64,000 nt of DNA from Chlamydia trachomatis (GTDB taxonomy: Bacteria; Chlamydiota; Chlamydiia; Chlamydiales; 2-12-FULL-49-11). A program made the position numbers and the translations under genes. The notes under the pieces are model-generated. The model was not told where the DNA came from. It did no database searches and worked only from the letters and a program-made list of their open reading frames with translations. This document shows, in pieces, positions 34,684 through 44,035 of the stretch (position 1 is its first letter; each line of letters starts with the position of its first letter). Location: contig CAMBZN010000003.1 of NCBI GenBank assembly GCA_945872565.1, forward strand, positions 1 through 64,000, read 5' to 3'.

Positions 34684-36615
34684 ATGTTAGTTCCTTTAAA
34701 TTTTTTTATCCCCCTTGTTGGAAAGCTCCCTTATATTTGGGTAGAAAATTATTTTAATCTGGGCGGAACGGTTGCCGTTGTTGTCGATAGTGCTCAAAAT
34801 CAAGTGAAACTTGAGCAAAAGGAGCTTGTTGGTAAAGAAAAAGTTGTTCATGTTGTGCTTAATATTCTTAAAGTCCTAAGCTACCTGCTCATACTCCCAC
34901 CCCTTGTTCTTCTGATTGCAAAAGGAGCTATTCGCCTTGCCAACAACTTTCAAATAGCAAAAGAGGAGACCCCTGAAGGGGAACCTGCTGCTGCTCTTCC
35001 CCTTACCTGTCAAGCTGATTCAATAGAAGTTCCTTCCGAGGCTGTTTTCACGCCTCCTGCTTGCACTAAGGAAGATCCAAAAAAACAGCCACTTTTAACA
35101 CCCCCCACTCCTTTATTGCCCCCACCTGTTAATTTACAGAAACTTCTTGCCGATCCCTTCCGCCCCACCAAGACAGTCTATTACTTTTCTTTGAACAACT
35201 CTTTAAGCGAATTTGATTTAGATGGTACCGAAGATCCTATTTCTAATGAACCTATAAAAAATTTTACCAAAGCGGATGGGTCTTTAGCTATCGTTGTTAC
35301 CTCAAACGGGGTGATCCACGCAGTAAGTAGTATCGCTACTTGGCTATCAAACCTACCAGCTGGACGTTTCTTAAATGATGAACCACTTTGGAAAACAAAG
35401 GAAGAGTACATAGCATTACTTACCTATTTGATTGATCAGACAGAAGGAGAGCTTCGGGAAAATATGCTTTTACAAAAAACCATATTTGAATCGCATATCC
35501 GTGTAATTGAAAGACTTGAGCTTGATTTGGGTTTTGTCGGGATTTTAAGATCTTTGAGCAAACTTTTTGAATCAACCGCTTCAGTTGGAGCGAATTTTTT
35601 ATGTGTATCGCAAAAGTTTGCAATAGATAAATATTATGAAATAAGGGATGCCCTTCCTCCTGGCTCGGAGAAGGTTTTTTTTCCAGGTCATATTTTTGAT
35701 CCAGGAGATCAATTTTGTGTAGCTGCGGCACAAAAGCGCTTTCTTCAACAAATAGATCGCCTTTCGATACTTGTAACTGAAAACACCGCCCTCTCTTGCT
35801 CTCAGGAGGAGTTAGATTTGAAATTGCAATCACTATTAATTCAATTACGAAATGCTTTTCCAGTTACACCGCAGCCAAGAACCACCCGAAAAAGTGCATT
35901 TTCAGAAAAAAGCATAATAGATCATGCGATAGAGCAAAAAGAAGTGTCCTTTCTTTGTGTGGTAGATCAAAATGAAGTTAAATTCACACAATCGATAGAC
36001 TTAATGTATCCAGATAAAAATATCGTTGGTTATTATCTTTTCGAACTATTAATGCAGCCTGAAGATTTTGACCATAAAGATTCTTTATTGACATTAAAAG
36101 AAGAGCATTTAGGGGGCATATCCGGTTTCACAAGCGCTCTTGAAAAATTTTTTAACCAACTCATTGAACAAAAAAAGGATATATTACAAAAAGAGTTTTG
36201 GGGGATTTATACTAAAAAAATTTACCAGTGGATGGTTTTTAACTATAAAGATAAGTTGTTTCCATTTATTACTCAACTTAAACAGGATCATCCTAACCTT
36301 CTAGAAAAATTTGTCGCTGCTCCGCAAAGAGGTGCTGCCTCAAGAGCAATTGTTGAGATTATCAAAAAAGACAAGGGCGAAAGCTATGCCTTAGAACAAT
36401 TTAAGAAAAAGGATCCATCTCGTTGGGGCGTAGAGGAAATTGCATTTTTACATTGTATCCTTGGTTTACAACCTCAAGATCATTTAAGAGTTACTACCGA
36501 CAAAAAAGGAATTTTTTGGATTCTTGGATATGTTAAAGAGATAAGTTCATTAGGTCATTTTATAGAAACAACTCCAGATGGACAAATAAAATTAGGTATC
36601 TTTAAGAGAAACTAA
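34684..36615 (+). CDS. Inc-like membrane protein with U-box-like domain (candidate E3 ligase effector)
   Basis: A 643-aa protein. Residues 55–82 form a hydrophobic segment, followed by a proline-rich linker (about 95–150). Residues about 183–236 resemble a U-box: EDPISNEPI, then AIVVTSNGVIHAVSSIATWL and NDEPLW, which fit the spacing 'P-I-x-x-E-x-(M/I) … (I/V)-x-x-S-G-x-x-(Y/H)-x-x-x-x-I-x-x-W-L'. U-boxes recruit E2 ubiquitin-conjugating enzymes. A helical region follows (240–410) that is shared with the 418-aa protein at 55463–56719. A unique C-terminal domain (about 430–643) is not recognised. The gene is convergent with the USP-like gene. The E3 role is inference. Confidence 0.5.
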   Translation: MLVPLNFFIPLVGKLPYIWVENYFNLGGTVAVVVDSAQNQVKLEQKELVGKEKVVHVVLNILKVLSYLLILPPLVLLIAKGAIRLANNFQIAKEETPEGEPAAALPLTCQADSIEVPSEAVFTPPACTKEDPKKQPLLTPPTPLLPPPVNLQKLLADPFRPTKTVYYFSLNNSLSEFDLDGTEDPISNEPIKNFTKADGSLAIVVTSNGVIHAVSSIATWLSNLPAGRFLNDEPLWKTKEEYIALLTYLIDQTEGELRENMLLQKTIFESHIRVIERLELDLGFVGILRSLSKLFESTASVGANFLCVSQKFAIDKYYEIRDALPPGSEKVFFPGHIFDPGDQFCVAAAQKRFLQQIDRLSILVTENTALSCSQEELDLKLQSLLIQLRNAFPVTPQPRTTRKSAFSEKSIIDHAIEQKEVSFLCVVDQNEVKFTQSIDLMYPDKNIVGYYLFELLMQPEDFDHKDSLLTLKEEHLGGISGFTSALEKFFNQLIEQKKDILQKEFWGIYTKKIYQWMVFNYKDKLFPFITQLKQDHPNLLEKFVAAPQRGAASRAIVEIIKKDKGESYALEQFKKKDPSRWGVEEIAFLHCILGLQPQDHLRVTTDKKGIFWILGYVKEISSLGHFIETTPDGQIKLGIFKRN

Positions 36616-36668
36616 AAGCTTTACCTAAATTCAATAATCTAATTCACTAAAAATAGGGTTTTTCAAAG

Positions 36669-37844
36669 TCAATTAATCTTTTTTGGCCCTTCTTCCTCTT
36701 TTACGTATATAGCAACCCTTGGTCCACTTATGTTTCTACCACGCTCATTAACAACAGATTTTATCGAATCATCATGATTTACCCAATCATTTCCCACCCG
36801 TACGGTGCTTGTATAATGTTTAAATAAATCATTATAATTGATAACTCCAGTCAAAATAAATCGTTGTCCATTTATCTTGATCTCACCCTTTAAATCACTC
36901 GGATCGGAACTGAGGCTGGAAGTTTGCGTAACAAAAACATCCCCTGTAAAATCTTTTATCTGCGCACCCTCGTCCGTTTTTGCATAGATATATTCAAATG
37001 ATAGCTCCGATATATTTCTCAAAATAGGAATTGCAAGCATATCACCTAAATATGCCAAAAATTCAGAGGAATCATTTACCTTACCCTTTCCCACTGTAAG
37101 TGTTCCATATTCACTTTTGTGGGCACTACAACAAGCCTGAAATGATCCCCAAAACTTTTCCGATGCTTTTAGCGTTTCTAATTTTGAAGAGGGAACCTTT
37201 TCCATACTTTCTAATAATGCTACTAGATCTTCTTTTAGCGCTGATGCCTCCTGCTTGTATTCCGTCTGTTTACCCTCGATAATCAAATCCTTTAAAACAG
37301 GGATATTAGCAAGCATCTGCAAGGCAGAATTCATATAACAAACCTTAGATAATTCACCCCTGAAGTTTGGAAGACCTGGCGTTCCAACCTCATCGTATTT
37401 AGCAAGAACACTTTCAGAGCTAGTGTTAAAATTTGACAGTATAGATTTACTATCTATTTTAAAAAATGCAAGTAAATCATCCACTGCTTTAATTACCGTT
37501 TTTTTAAATAACGACGCCTTAGCAACTTGCGCGGTCTTTATCATGCTATTGCTTTTATTAAACTGCTCTACCTTTCCTTTAAAAGATATAAAGCGACCGC
37601 GTAATTCTAGTAGCTCCTCTGGGGTCTTGCAGCTTTTAAGAGATTCTAATATTTCCCTAGCATCAGATTTTAAATCAGCTTTTACGTTTCTAATGAGCTT
37701 GTGATCAAGGTTTAATGGTGTGTTGGGGTTGATTTGTCCATACTTTTCAATGAATCCATTAAATCTGCTATCGGCCGGATTAGATGTAAGAGCATCGGCT
37801 CCTGATGCTCTGTGTGTTAAACGACTTTCGCCTACAGGATCCAT
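36669..37844 (-). CDS. Ubiquitin-specific protease (USP, C19-type) deubiquitinase-like effector
   Basis: A 391-aa protein whose C-terminal two thirds match a eukaryotic USP domain. The Cys box is GLPNFRGELSKVCYMNSALQ (Cys169, helix CYMNS-x-LQ-x-L). The QDA-x-EF equivalent is VNDSSEFLAYLGDML (Asn257-Asp258). The His box is LFKHYTSTVRVGNDWVNHDD (His343, Asp358/359), ending in VAIYVK. The usual zinc-finger CxxC pairs are absent. The N-terminal about 150 residues are helical and unassigned. There is no signal peptide or membrane segment; a GAGG ribosome-binding site precedes ATG 37844. USP-type enzymes act on ubiquitin, which the bacterium lacks, so the target is presumably host protein. Confidence 0.75.
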   Translation of the reverse strand: MDPVGESRLTHRASGADALTSNPADSRFNGFIEKYGQINPNTPLNLDHKLIRNVKADLKSDAREILESLKSCKTPEELLELRGRFISFKGKVEQFNKSNSMIKTAQVAKASLFKKTVIKAVDDLLAFFKIDSKSILSNFNTSSESVLAKYDEVGTPGLPNFRGELSKVCYMNSALQMLANIPVLKDLIIEGKQTEYKQEASALKEDLVALLESMEKVPSSKLETLKASEKFWGSFQACCSAHKSEYGTLTVGKGKVNDSSEFLAYLGDMLAIPILRNISELSFEYIYAKTDEGAQIKDFTGDVFVTQTSSLSSDPSDLKGEIKINGQRFILTGVINYNDLFKHYTSTVRVGNDWVNHDDSIKSVVNERGRNISGPRVAIYVKEEEGPKKIN

Positions 37845-37915
37845 TATTACCTCGTCTCTTTTAAACTTTATAGTTAAACTAACACAATTAAAAAGAAAGT
37901 GAAAATAAGGTCTGC

Positions 37916-37939
37916 ATGGCCTGTTTTAAAGCAGGCCAT
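37916..37939 (-). terminator. Hairpin downstream of the V-ATPase operon
   Basis: ATGGCCTG and CAGGCCAT form an 8-bp perfect stem with an 8-nt loop, 16 bp beyond the atpK stop on the minus strand. A T-rich stretch (TTATTTTC) follows after about 8 nt rather than directly, so this may be a weak or processed 3' end. Confidence 0.55.
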
Positions 37940-37954
37940 AAGTCAAATTCATGG

Positions 37955-38377
37955 TTACATCAAAAGAAGGGCAAAAACAAAGGCAAAGAGCGCAAAGGAC
38001 TCAACAATACCAATTGCGACAAAAGTTTTACCAAAGACGCTTGGTTTTTTAGCTGTGGCTAAAATTGCTGATACACATGCCTTGCCCTGAAAAATGGCAG
38101 CAACCATAATGGCAGCACCTGAACACCCGCCAATTCCGACAGCAGAAAGTTGGGAGACCCCACCTGCTTTAACGCTTTGTGAGAGCAATAACATCAAAAC
38201 AAAGCCATAAATCATCTGTGATGCAGGTACTGCGGACAATCCAACAAGCTTTGCATGCCCCTCATCAACTCTACTCATCACAGCATGAGAAGCAATCCCT
38301 GCAATCCCACAACCAATTGAAGCTCCTATTGCAGAAAGACCTAGCGCTAATGCAGGCCCTATCATTCCAAAATCCAT
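37955..38377 (-). CDS. atpK: V-type ATPase subunit K (c-ring proteolipid)
   Basis: A 140-aa proteolipid forming the membrane rotor. It has two hairpin repeats: LGLSAIGASIGCGIAGIASHAVMSR and VGIGGCSGAAIMVAAIFQG, with the ion-binding Glu in IGIVESFALF near residue 127. It is the last gene of the operon. AAGGAGAAG lies 5 nt before the start. A broken second copy, including this leader, is present on the other strand at 55018–55352. Confidence 0.92.
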   Translation of the reverse strand: MDFGMIGPALALGLSAIGASIGCGIAGIASHAVMSRVDEGHAKLVGLSAVPASQMIYGFVLMLLLSQSVKAGGVSQLSAVGIGGCSGAAIMVAAIFQGKACVSAILATAKKPSVFGKTFVAIGIVESFALFAFVFALLLM

Positions 38378-38396
38378 CTTTTCTTCTCCTTATTTT

Positions 38397-40322
38397 TTAT
38401 TCATTTTTTAGTAGCCTTAGTGGGCTAAACTTCTTGCCGCCGCCTTCATAACTGTGGTGGTACCATTCTAAGAAATTAAGACGCAACCCATGGATCACTC
38501 CCGCCATTACCCCAAGGGAGATATTTACAATATGCCCCAGTAGCACAATGATCCACCCAAACATCTGCCCGCCAATTGCGGGTCCAATCTCATTAAATGT
38601 TCCTGCAAGCACTACGCTTGCAAGCCCAAGTGCATAAAGCCTTAAATAAGAGAGTACATCAGAAAAAATCTCAATTGCCTTAAAAATTACGGTAATGCCC
38701 GAAAGTCCCCTTGCCTGTAAAATTCCACATACAACAGCAAGCCCTACCCCCCCGTAAAGCATCTGCTCCCCTATTACAATCGAAAGGTCTTTATCAATCA
38801 ACCCTGTATATACAACCATCGAAGTTCCGTTTAAAACTTTTTGAAAAAATAGATATCCACCAAATAAAGTGCCTATCCAACCGATTCCACCCCAGTTACG
38901 TCGTAAATTTCTCATCAGTGACAGGCTTAGGTGAATGATTCCCACTATCAAAGAAATTTCTAAAAAAATTCCGTCGTAGGTTTCATTCATTAATTCGAAA
39001 ATTGTTTGGTTGTCTTTATTTTTTGTCCCTTTTAACAAGATGTCAGAGGGGATGTTGACGTTTTCAATTGCCGGATACTCGTGCACCCACTCCTTGTATA
39101 GCTCTGTAGATCTCTCTTGATGGTATTCTATTTTTTTTAAAGCAAGGTTATAGGGAAGAGAAATGGTATTTAGAAAATCATTAGGCTTCATCTTGACGCT
39201 AAAATAAGAGGCAACCATGACGCCCCAAAGAATTGTTGAACAGGAAATGAGGGTGAATATTTTTAATGCCCTTCTTTTTGTCCCTTTCAAAGTCTTTCCA
39301 AACTTTGCCCAGCAAAACACAGCAGCGGATAAAAATAACAATCCATAGGCAGCATCGGAAATAATCATTCCGAAAAACAGCGCAAAAAACCAAATCACCC
39401 AGGGGGATGGATCTTTATCTGTTGCTGAAGGGGTGTCGTATACATAGACAAGATCTTCCCCCATCCTAGCAAACCCTTTGTTTTCTAGATGCGTTGGGGG
39501 CTCTTCATCTTTTGCTCGGGCAACCTTTTGTGAAATTATAGCAAGTCCTTGTGTAAGATCACTGATTTTTTCTATTTTATTTTCAGGAATCCAAGCTTCG
39601 ATTGCAAATAGCTTATCCTCTAAAAAGTACTCCACATCTTCTTTTGCAAAGTTTAAGTTAATAGAGTTCATCCTTGCAAAGATATATTCCTCGATCATTT
39701 TCACATAACAAGTTGCCTCAATCTCTGCCTCTCTCATTTGGTCTATTGCAGTAACTAGATCTTGGTACTCAGCAAAAGCTTCATTGTATGAGCGTTCAAT
39801 TATTACTTCTGTAAATGCAGCGTGCTCGAATTTTTCTTTCCCAAAATATAAAAAGTAATCCATATTGGATTCATTGTTTATAAACAACAAAGAATCAGGA
39901 ATCTGCATATTTAAAACACGATCATGCCGAATCATAAAAAATTGCACAACCCCTTGTGACTCTTCTTCAAGGGCATGTAGATCTTGCAAGCAAAATTTCC
40001 CAAAAGGCTTTAACCGAACAAGTTCCATTTCAAGGTTTCGCTTTCTCTCAAATGCAATGTTTGATTTTTCTTTTGTCGAAACAATATCATTGATAATAGT
40101 GGTGATCGATCCTGGGCACTGCTCCTCCTGGCTCTTTTGATTATGTGCAGAAAGAATTTTTAATGCCTCTTTTGCCTCACAAACATCGGCAGGAAATAGA
40201 TGGGGATTTTTCCCAAGTAGCGAAATAAACTCGATGAAGCCAAGCTGTTGGGCTCTTTCAAAGAACTTATCCTGGGTGTTTTTTGTCCCGGCAAAAAGAA
40301 CTTTATGAATTTTAACTTGCAT
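38397..40322 (-). CDS. atpI: V-type ATPase subunit I
   Basis: The stator a-subunit with the ion half-channels. The cytoplasmic, coiled-coil-rich N-terminal half (to about residue 325) is followed by about seven membrane segments, including the conserved SDVLSYLRLYALGLASVVLA. At 641 aa it has normal length. It overlaps atpD by 11 bp and precedes atpK by 19 bp. Confidence 0.92.
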   Translation of the reverse strand: MQVKIHKVLFAGTKNTQDKFFERAQQLGFIEFISLLGKNPHLFPADVCEAKEALKILSAHNQKSQEEQCPGSITTIINDIVSTKEKSNIAFERKRNLEMELVRLKPFGKFCLQDLHALEEESQGVVQFFMIRHDRVLNMQIPDSLLFINNESNMDYFLYFGKEKFEHAAFTEVIIERSYNEAFAEYQDLVTAIDQMREAEIEATCYVKMIEEYIFARMNSINLNFAKEDVEYFLEDKLFAIEAWIPENKIEKISDLTQGLAIISQKVARAKDEEPPTHLENKGFARMGEDLVYVYDTPSATDKDPSPWVIWFFALFFGMIISDAAYGLLFLSAAVFCWAKFGKTLKGTKRRALKIFTLISCSTILWGVMVASYFSVKMKPNDFLNTISLPYNLALKKIEYHQERSTELYKEWVHEYPAIENVNIPSDILLKGTKNKDNQTIFELMNETYDGIFLEISLIVGIIHLSLSLMRNLRRNWGGIGWIGTLFGGYLFFQKVLNGTSMVVYTGLIDKDLSIVIGEQMLYGGVGLAVVCGILQARGLSGITVIFKAIEIFSDVLSYLRLYALGLASVVLAGTFNEIGPAIGGQMFGWIIVLLGHIVNISLGVMAGVIHGLRLNFLEWYHHSYEGGGKKFSPLRLLKNE

Positions 40323-40944
40323 AATTGTTCTCCTTTTCGAGGTGATTTTTCTTCTCCATTTTCCCCTTTACAAGCTTTGATAAAGATACAAGGGCAAGAA
40401 CTTGATCGCCTAAAAATATTTTAATGGTACAGATATCCCTTTCTATACCAGGAATCAACCTCTTTTCAAAAAGATTCACCCGAATCGACACGCTTCTTAA
40501 CTCCTCTTCCAAAATGGTCTTTTTTTCTTTGGAGACCTGAAGTGTTAAAAATGCCTTTTTAGCAAATTGCAAATGTTTAACTAGGTCCGCATGCCAAAAA
40601 GGTCTATGTTGTAGGGACTCTTCATTTTTTTTAAAACTTAAAGAAACAAGCATAGGCAATTCAATCCCCGCAATATTTTCATAGACAAGGTTCTTTTTCT
40701 CTACAATCACCTGATCCTTCAAAAGCTCCACAGAGGGGTCTGATAAAAGTTTGATCGAGGTTTCTAGGGCTAAAACCTCTTCGTTGTATCGGCAAGTGTT
40801 TCTCTCAATTTCTTCCTTAGCTTTGTTTACCTCTCCCTGCAACAACATTTTTTTCAGCTGTAAAGTTGGAAGATAGCGTTTCAACTGCACAAGTTTCTTC
40901 TGCAGGCGATGCATCTCATTTTTTGTACACTTTACTGTTGCCAA
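40312..40944 (-). CDS. atpD: V-type ATPase subunit D
   Basis: A 210-aa central-stalk subunit, almost entirely helical with long coiled-coil segments at both ends. The N-terminal KNEMHRLQKKLVQLKRYLPTLQLKK matches the subunit D opening L-x-x-L-K-x-x-L-x-x-A-x-x-G-x-x-L-L-K-x-K pattern. It lies 7 bp after atpB. Confidence 0.88.
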   Translation of the reverse strand: MATVKCTKNEMHRLQKKLVQLKRYLPTLQLKKMLLQGEVNKAKEEIERNTCRYNEEVLALETSIKLLSDPSVELLKDQVIVEKKNLVYENIAGIELPMLVSLSFKKNEESLQHRPFWHADLVKHLQFAKKAFLTLQVSKEKKTILEEELRSVSIRVNLFEKRLIPGIERDICTIKIFLGDQVLALVSLSKLVKGKMEKKNHLEKENNYAS

Positions 40945-40951
40945 ATTTCCC

Positions 40952-42256
40952 CTACCCTCGCTGCTTCCAGTATTTTTCTAATAATGAATCTTTTATCCCA
41001 ACTTCTCCTTTGTCAAAACAATCTGCTAAAATCACCCATCCAAGATCAAGAGCATCATTTAAAGAAATACTCTTGCTAAGATCCATCATCTCGTTTTCAA
41101 AAAGAGTGCCATACTTGATTAACTTATGATCCCATTTAGATAATTTAAAGCCCATTGCATACAATTCTTTTGACTTTAGAGATTCTGAATATAGACGGAT
41201 CATAGTATTCATAATTGCCCCATGATCCTCCCTTGTTACTTCCCCAATGACAAACTGTTTAAGCCTTGAAAGAGAGCCAAAGGGTTCGATGCGTCCATTA
41301 CGGAGGTAAAATTGCCCTTCGGTTATATATCCTGTATTATCAGGAATGGGGTGAGTTACATCATCACCTGGCATAGTAACTACTGGAAGCAATGTTATTG
41401 ATCCTGCTCCTTGAATATCAATTGCCTTCTCATACCTAAAAGCAAGGTCTGAATACAAAGACCCAGGATACCCACGATTTGAAGGAATTTGGTTTAGTGA
41501 AATAGCAATTTCCTTTAATGCGTCAGCATAAGCTGTCATATCCGTTAGTAACACTAAAACCCTTTTGCCTTTTTGGGCAAACTGCTCAGCTGCAGTAAGG
41601 ACCATGTCAGGAATTAATAGACATTCTGCTGGGTAATCAGTTGCTTTGTGGATGAAAATCACGGTCTTATTCAATGAACCGGTATTTTTTGTGTTATCAA
41701 TAAATGCATGCATATCATCAAGTCTTGCCCCCATAATTCCGATGATCACTACATCGGCATCGGTATGATTTGCAATGCGCATCAATAGCTCATTGTACGG
41801 CTCCCCAGGAACTGTAAAAATAGGGAGCTTTTGTGACTCTACCAATGTATTGAATAAATCAATCATGGGGATGTATGTTTGAATCATTCTATGAGGGACA
41901 ATTCTTCTCACTGGGTTTGCAGTAGGGGTGCCAATTTCCACCTCAAGGCCATCAAGAATCGGTCCATCATCCAAAGGAAATCCTTTAGCATTTAACACTC
42001 TTCCTAAAAGCGCGTCTCCAACAACAACCCTCATCTTCTTTTTTAAAAAGACTGTTTTATCTCCCGTGCAAAGGCCCCTTGTATCTCCCATTGCCTGAAT
42101 AGAAACTCTTGTTTTATCAAAGCTAATCACTTGACCATATAATTTGGTCCGATCCTTTTTCTCAACACAAACCATCTCACCGATTTCTACATTTTCTGCT
42201 TCAACAATAAAGATGCTGTTACTTATTTCAAGGATCTCTTCATATACTATTTGCAC
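40952..42256 (-). CDS. atpB: V-type ATPase subunit B
   Basis: The non-catalytic nucleotide-binding subunit (434 aa). Recognised by GRVLNAKGFPLDDGP, SQKLPIFTVPGEPYNEL (P-loop degenerate as usual for B subunits), LLTDMTAYADALKEIA and GYPGSLYSDLA. It lies 3 bp downstream of atpA. Confidence 0.95.
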   Translation of the reverse strand: MQIVYEEILEISNSIFIVEAENVEIGEMVCVEKKDRTKLYGQVISFDKTRVSIQAMGDTRGLCTGDKTVFLKKKMRVVVGDALLGRVLNAKGFPLDDGPILDGLEVEIGTPTANPVRRIVPHRMIQTYIPMIDLFNTLVESQKLPIFTVPGEPYNELLMRIANHTDADVVIIGIMGARLDDMHAFIDNTKNTGSLNKTVIFIHKATDYPAECLLIPDMVLTAAEQFAQKGKRVLVLLTDMTAYADALKEIAISLNQIPSNRGYPGSLYSDLAFRYEKAIDIQGAGSITLLPVVTMPGDDVTHPIPDNTGYITEGQFYLRNGRIEPFGSLSRLKQFVIGEVTREDHGAIMNTMIRLYSESLKSKELYAMGFKLSKWDHKLIKYGTLFENEMMDLSKSISLNDALDLGWVILADCFDKGEVGIKDSLLEKYWKQRG

Positions 42257-42259
42257 CGT

Positions 42260-44035
42260 TTAAACCTCCGCCTTTACTTGTATTTTTTCTAGTTGGTCCC
42301 TTATATCATTGATTAAAGTGTGATATCTATCAGTATTAAAAGGTAGAAAATTCAAATTTCTAAGTGCATTTTGCAAGCCAAGAAAAAATTCTTTTGCTTC
42401 ATCCTTTGATGAAAAATCAAACTCTTGATCAAAGATCTCATTGATCAACCGAAATTGTTCTTGCTGTTGATCTAAACTACAGTACACATCTTCCTTATCA
42501 AAAGCATTTTGTTGTAAATAGGAGAATGAGAAAAGCTCTGCCTTTAAATGGATCAAGTAATCTTCCATGCTCGTCCCCTCTTTTCCAACAACTTCCATAC
42601 GGCGGCTAATTTCATCCCCTTCGATCATCAATTTTCGAGCATGTACCACCCAATTAGCCCAAAGGGGGTAATTTTTTTTCATGGTATTACTTACCCTTTC
42701 TGAATACTTAGACCAGGATTGGATGGTATCAATTGCTGGATACTTACGGGCATCTGACAGCTCTCTTGATAGGCATAAAAACACCCCCACAAATTTTAGC
42801 GTCTCTTGCGATACTGGATCACTGTTGATGTTTCCTCCAGCTGGTGAAACAGCTCCGAGAACAGAGACTGAGCCGTAGCCGCTCTCTAGAGTTTGTAGGA
42901 CACCTGCCCTTTCATAAAACGATGCAATTCTTGAAGCAAGGTATGCAGGAAATGCTTCCTCCCCTGGAATTTCTTCTAGTCGACCTGACATCTCACGCAT
43001 TGCTTGTGCCCATCTTGATGTGGAGTCAGCAAGCAGAAGGACATCAAGCCCCATTTGGCGATAGTACTCAGCTATTGTAATTCCAACATAAACTGATGCC
43101 TCCCGAGCAGCAACAGGCATAGAGGAAGTATTACAAATAATGCATGTTCTATCCATCAAAGGGGTTCCGGTGTGTACATCACTTAACTTTGGAAAAGTCT
43201 TTAAAGTCTCGACCACCTCACCTGCTCTTTCCCCGCAAGCTGCCAAAACAACTATATCAACGTTTGAGTATTTTGAGATCCCCTGCTGTAAAACAGTTTT
43301 TCCGGCACCAAATGGACCAGGTGAGCAGGCTGTTCCCCCTTTCATCAGAGGAGTCATGGTATCAATAACTCTTTGACCTGTACATATCATCTCTTTTGGG
43401 GTTAATTTTTTACCTTCAATGAGAGGGAATTTCACAGGCCATTTTTGTATCATGGTAATGGATCTTACCCTTCCTTCTTCATCTACTACTCTTGCAATCT
43501 CAGTGTCCACTGTGTACGATCCTGCAGGCGCTAGAAAAATCACTTTGTACTGTCCGTACATGGAAAATGGTAAGAATATCTGATGGGTAAAATGTGACTC
43601 TGGAACAGTTCCTAAAATGCTCCCTCTGGAGACTTTTTCGCCGACAGTTGCCTTTGGCGTAAATGCCCATCTTTTCACCCTATCGAGTGCCTCAATGTAT
43701 ACCCCCCTTTCAAGGTATAGGCCAGAAACATCGGCAATTTTTTCTAGTGGATTTTGTAGTCCGTCAAAAATTTCTCCAAGCAGTCCTGGTCCGAGTTCAA
43801 TCTCTAATAATTCTTTAGTAAATGTGACGTGTTGTAAGTATTTTATCCCTCTTGTGTCTTCAAACACCTGAAGTTTTGCTTCTTTACCGCTTATTGCAAT
43901 CACTTCGGCTTTAAGCAATGCTTCGCCTACTTGAACAAATCCAATTTCGCCTTGTGTTAGTTCATTATCAAACTTCACCTTTATTAAATTTCCTAGGACA
44001 AAGATTACTTTACCGGTAGTTTTACTCATTTTCAT
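42260..44035 (-). CDS. atpA: V-type ATPase catalytic subunit A
   Basis: A 591-aa catalytic ATPase subunit. P-loop GPFGAGKTVLQ, the non-homologous region after the N-terminal β-barrel (about residues 110–190), DSTSRWAQAMREMSGRLEEIPGEE, and the catalytic Glu in CGERAGE are all present. It starts within the last 14 bp of the preceding gene. In chlamydiae this complex probably exploits a proton or sodium gradient; the direction of operation cannot be read from sequence. Confidence 0.96.
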   Translation of the reverse strand: MKMSKTTGKVIFVLGNLIKVKFDNELTQGEIGFVQVGEALLKAEVIAISGKEAKLQVFEDTRGIKYLQHVTFTKELLEIELGPGLLGEIFDGLQNPLEKIADVSGLYLERGVYIEALDRVKRWAFTPKATVGEKVSRGSILGTVPESHFTHQIFLPFSMYGQYKVIFLAPAGSYTVDTEIARVVDEEGRVRSITMIQKWPVKFPLIEGKKLTPKEMICTGQRVIDTMTPLMKGGTACSPGPFGAGKTVLQQGISKYSNVDIVVLAACGERAGEVVETLKTFPKLSDVHTGTPLMDRTCIICNTSSMPVAAREASVYVGITIAEYYRQMGLDVLLLADSTSRWAQAMREMSGRLEEIPGEEAFPAYLASRIASFYERAGVLQTLESGYGSVSVLGAVSPAGGNINSDPVSQETLKFVGVFLCLSRELSDARKYPAIDTIQSWSKYSERVSNTMKKNYPLWANWVVHARKLMIEGDEISRRMEVVGKEGTSMEDYLIHLKAELFSFSYLQQNAFDKEDVYCSLDQQQEQFRLINEIFDQEFDFSSKDEAKEFFLGLQNALRNLNFLPFNTDRYHTLINDIRDQLEKIQVKAEV

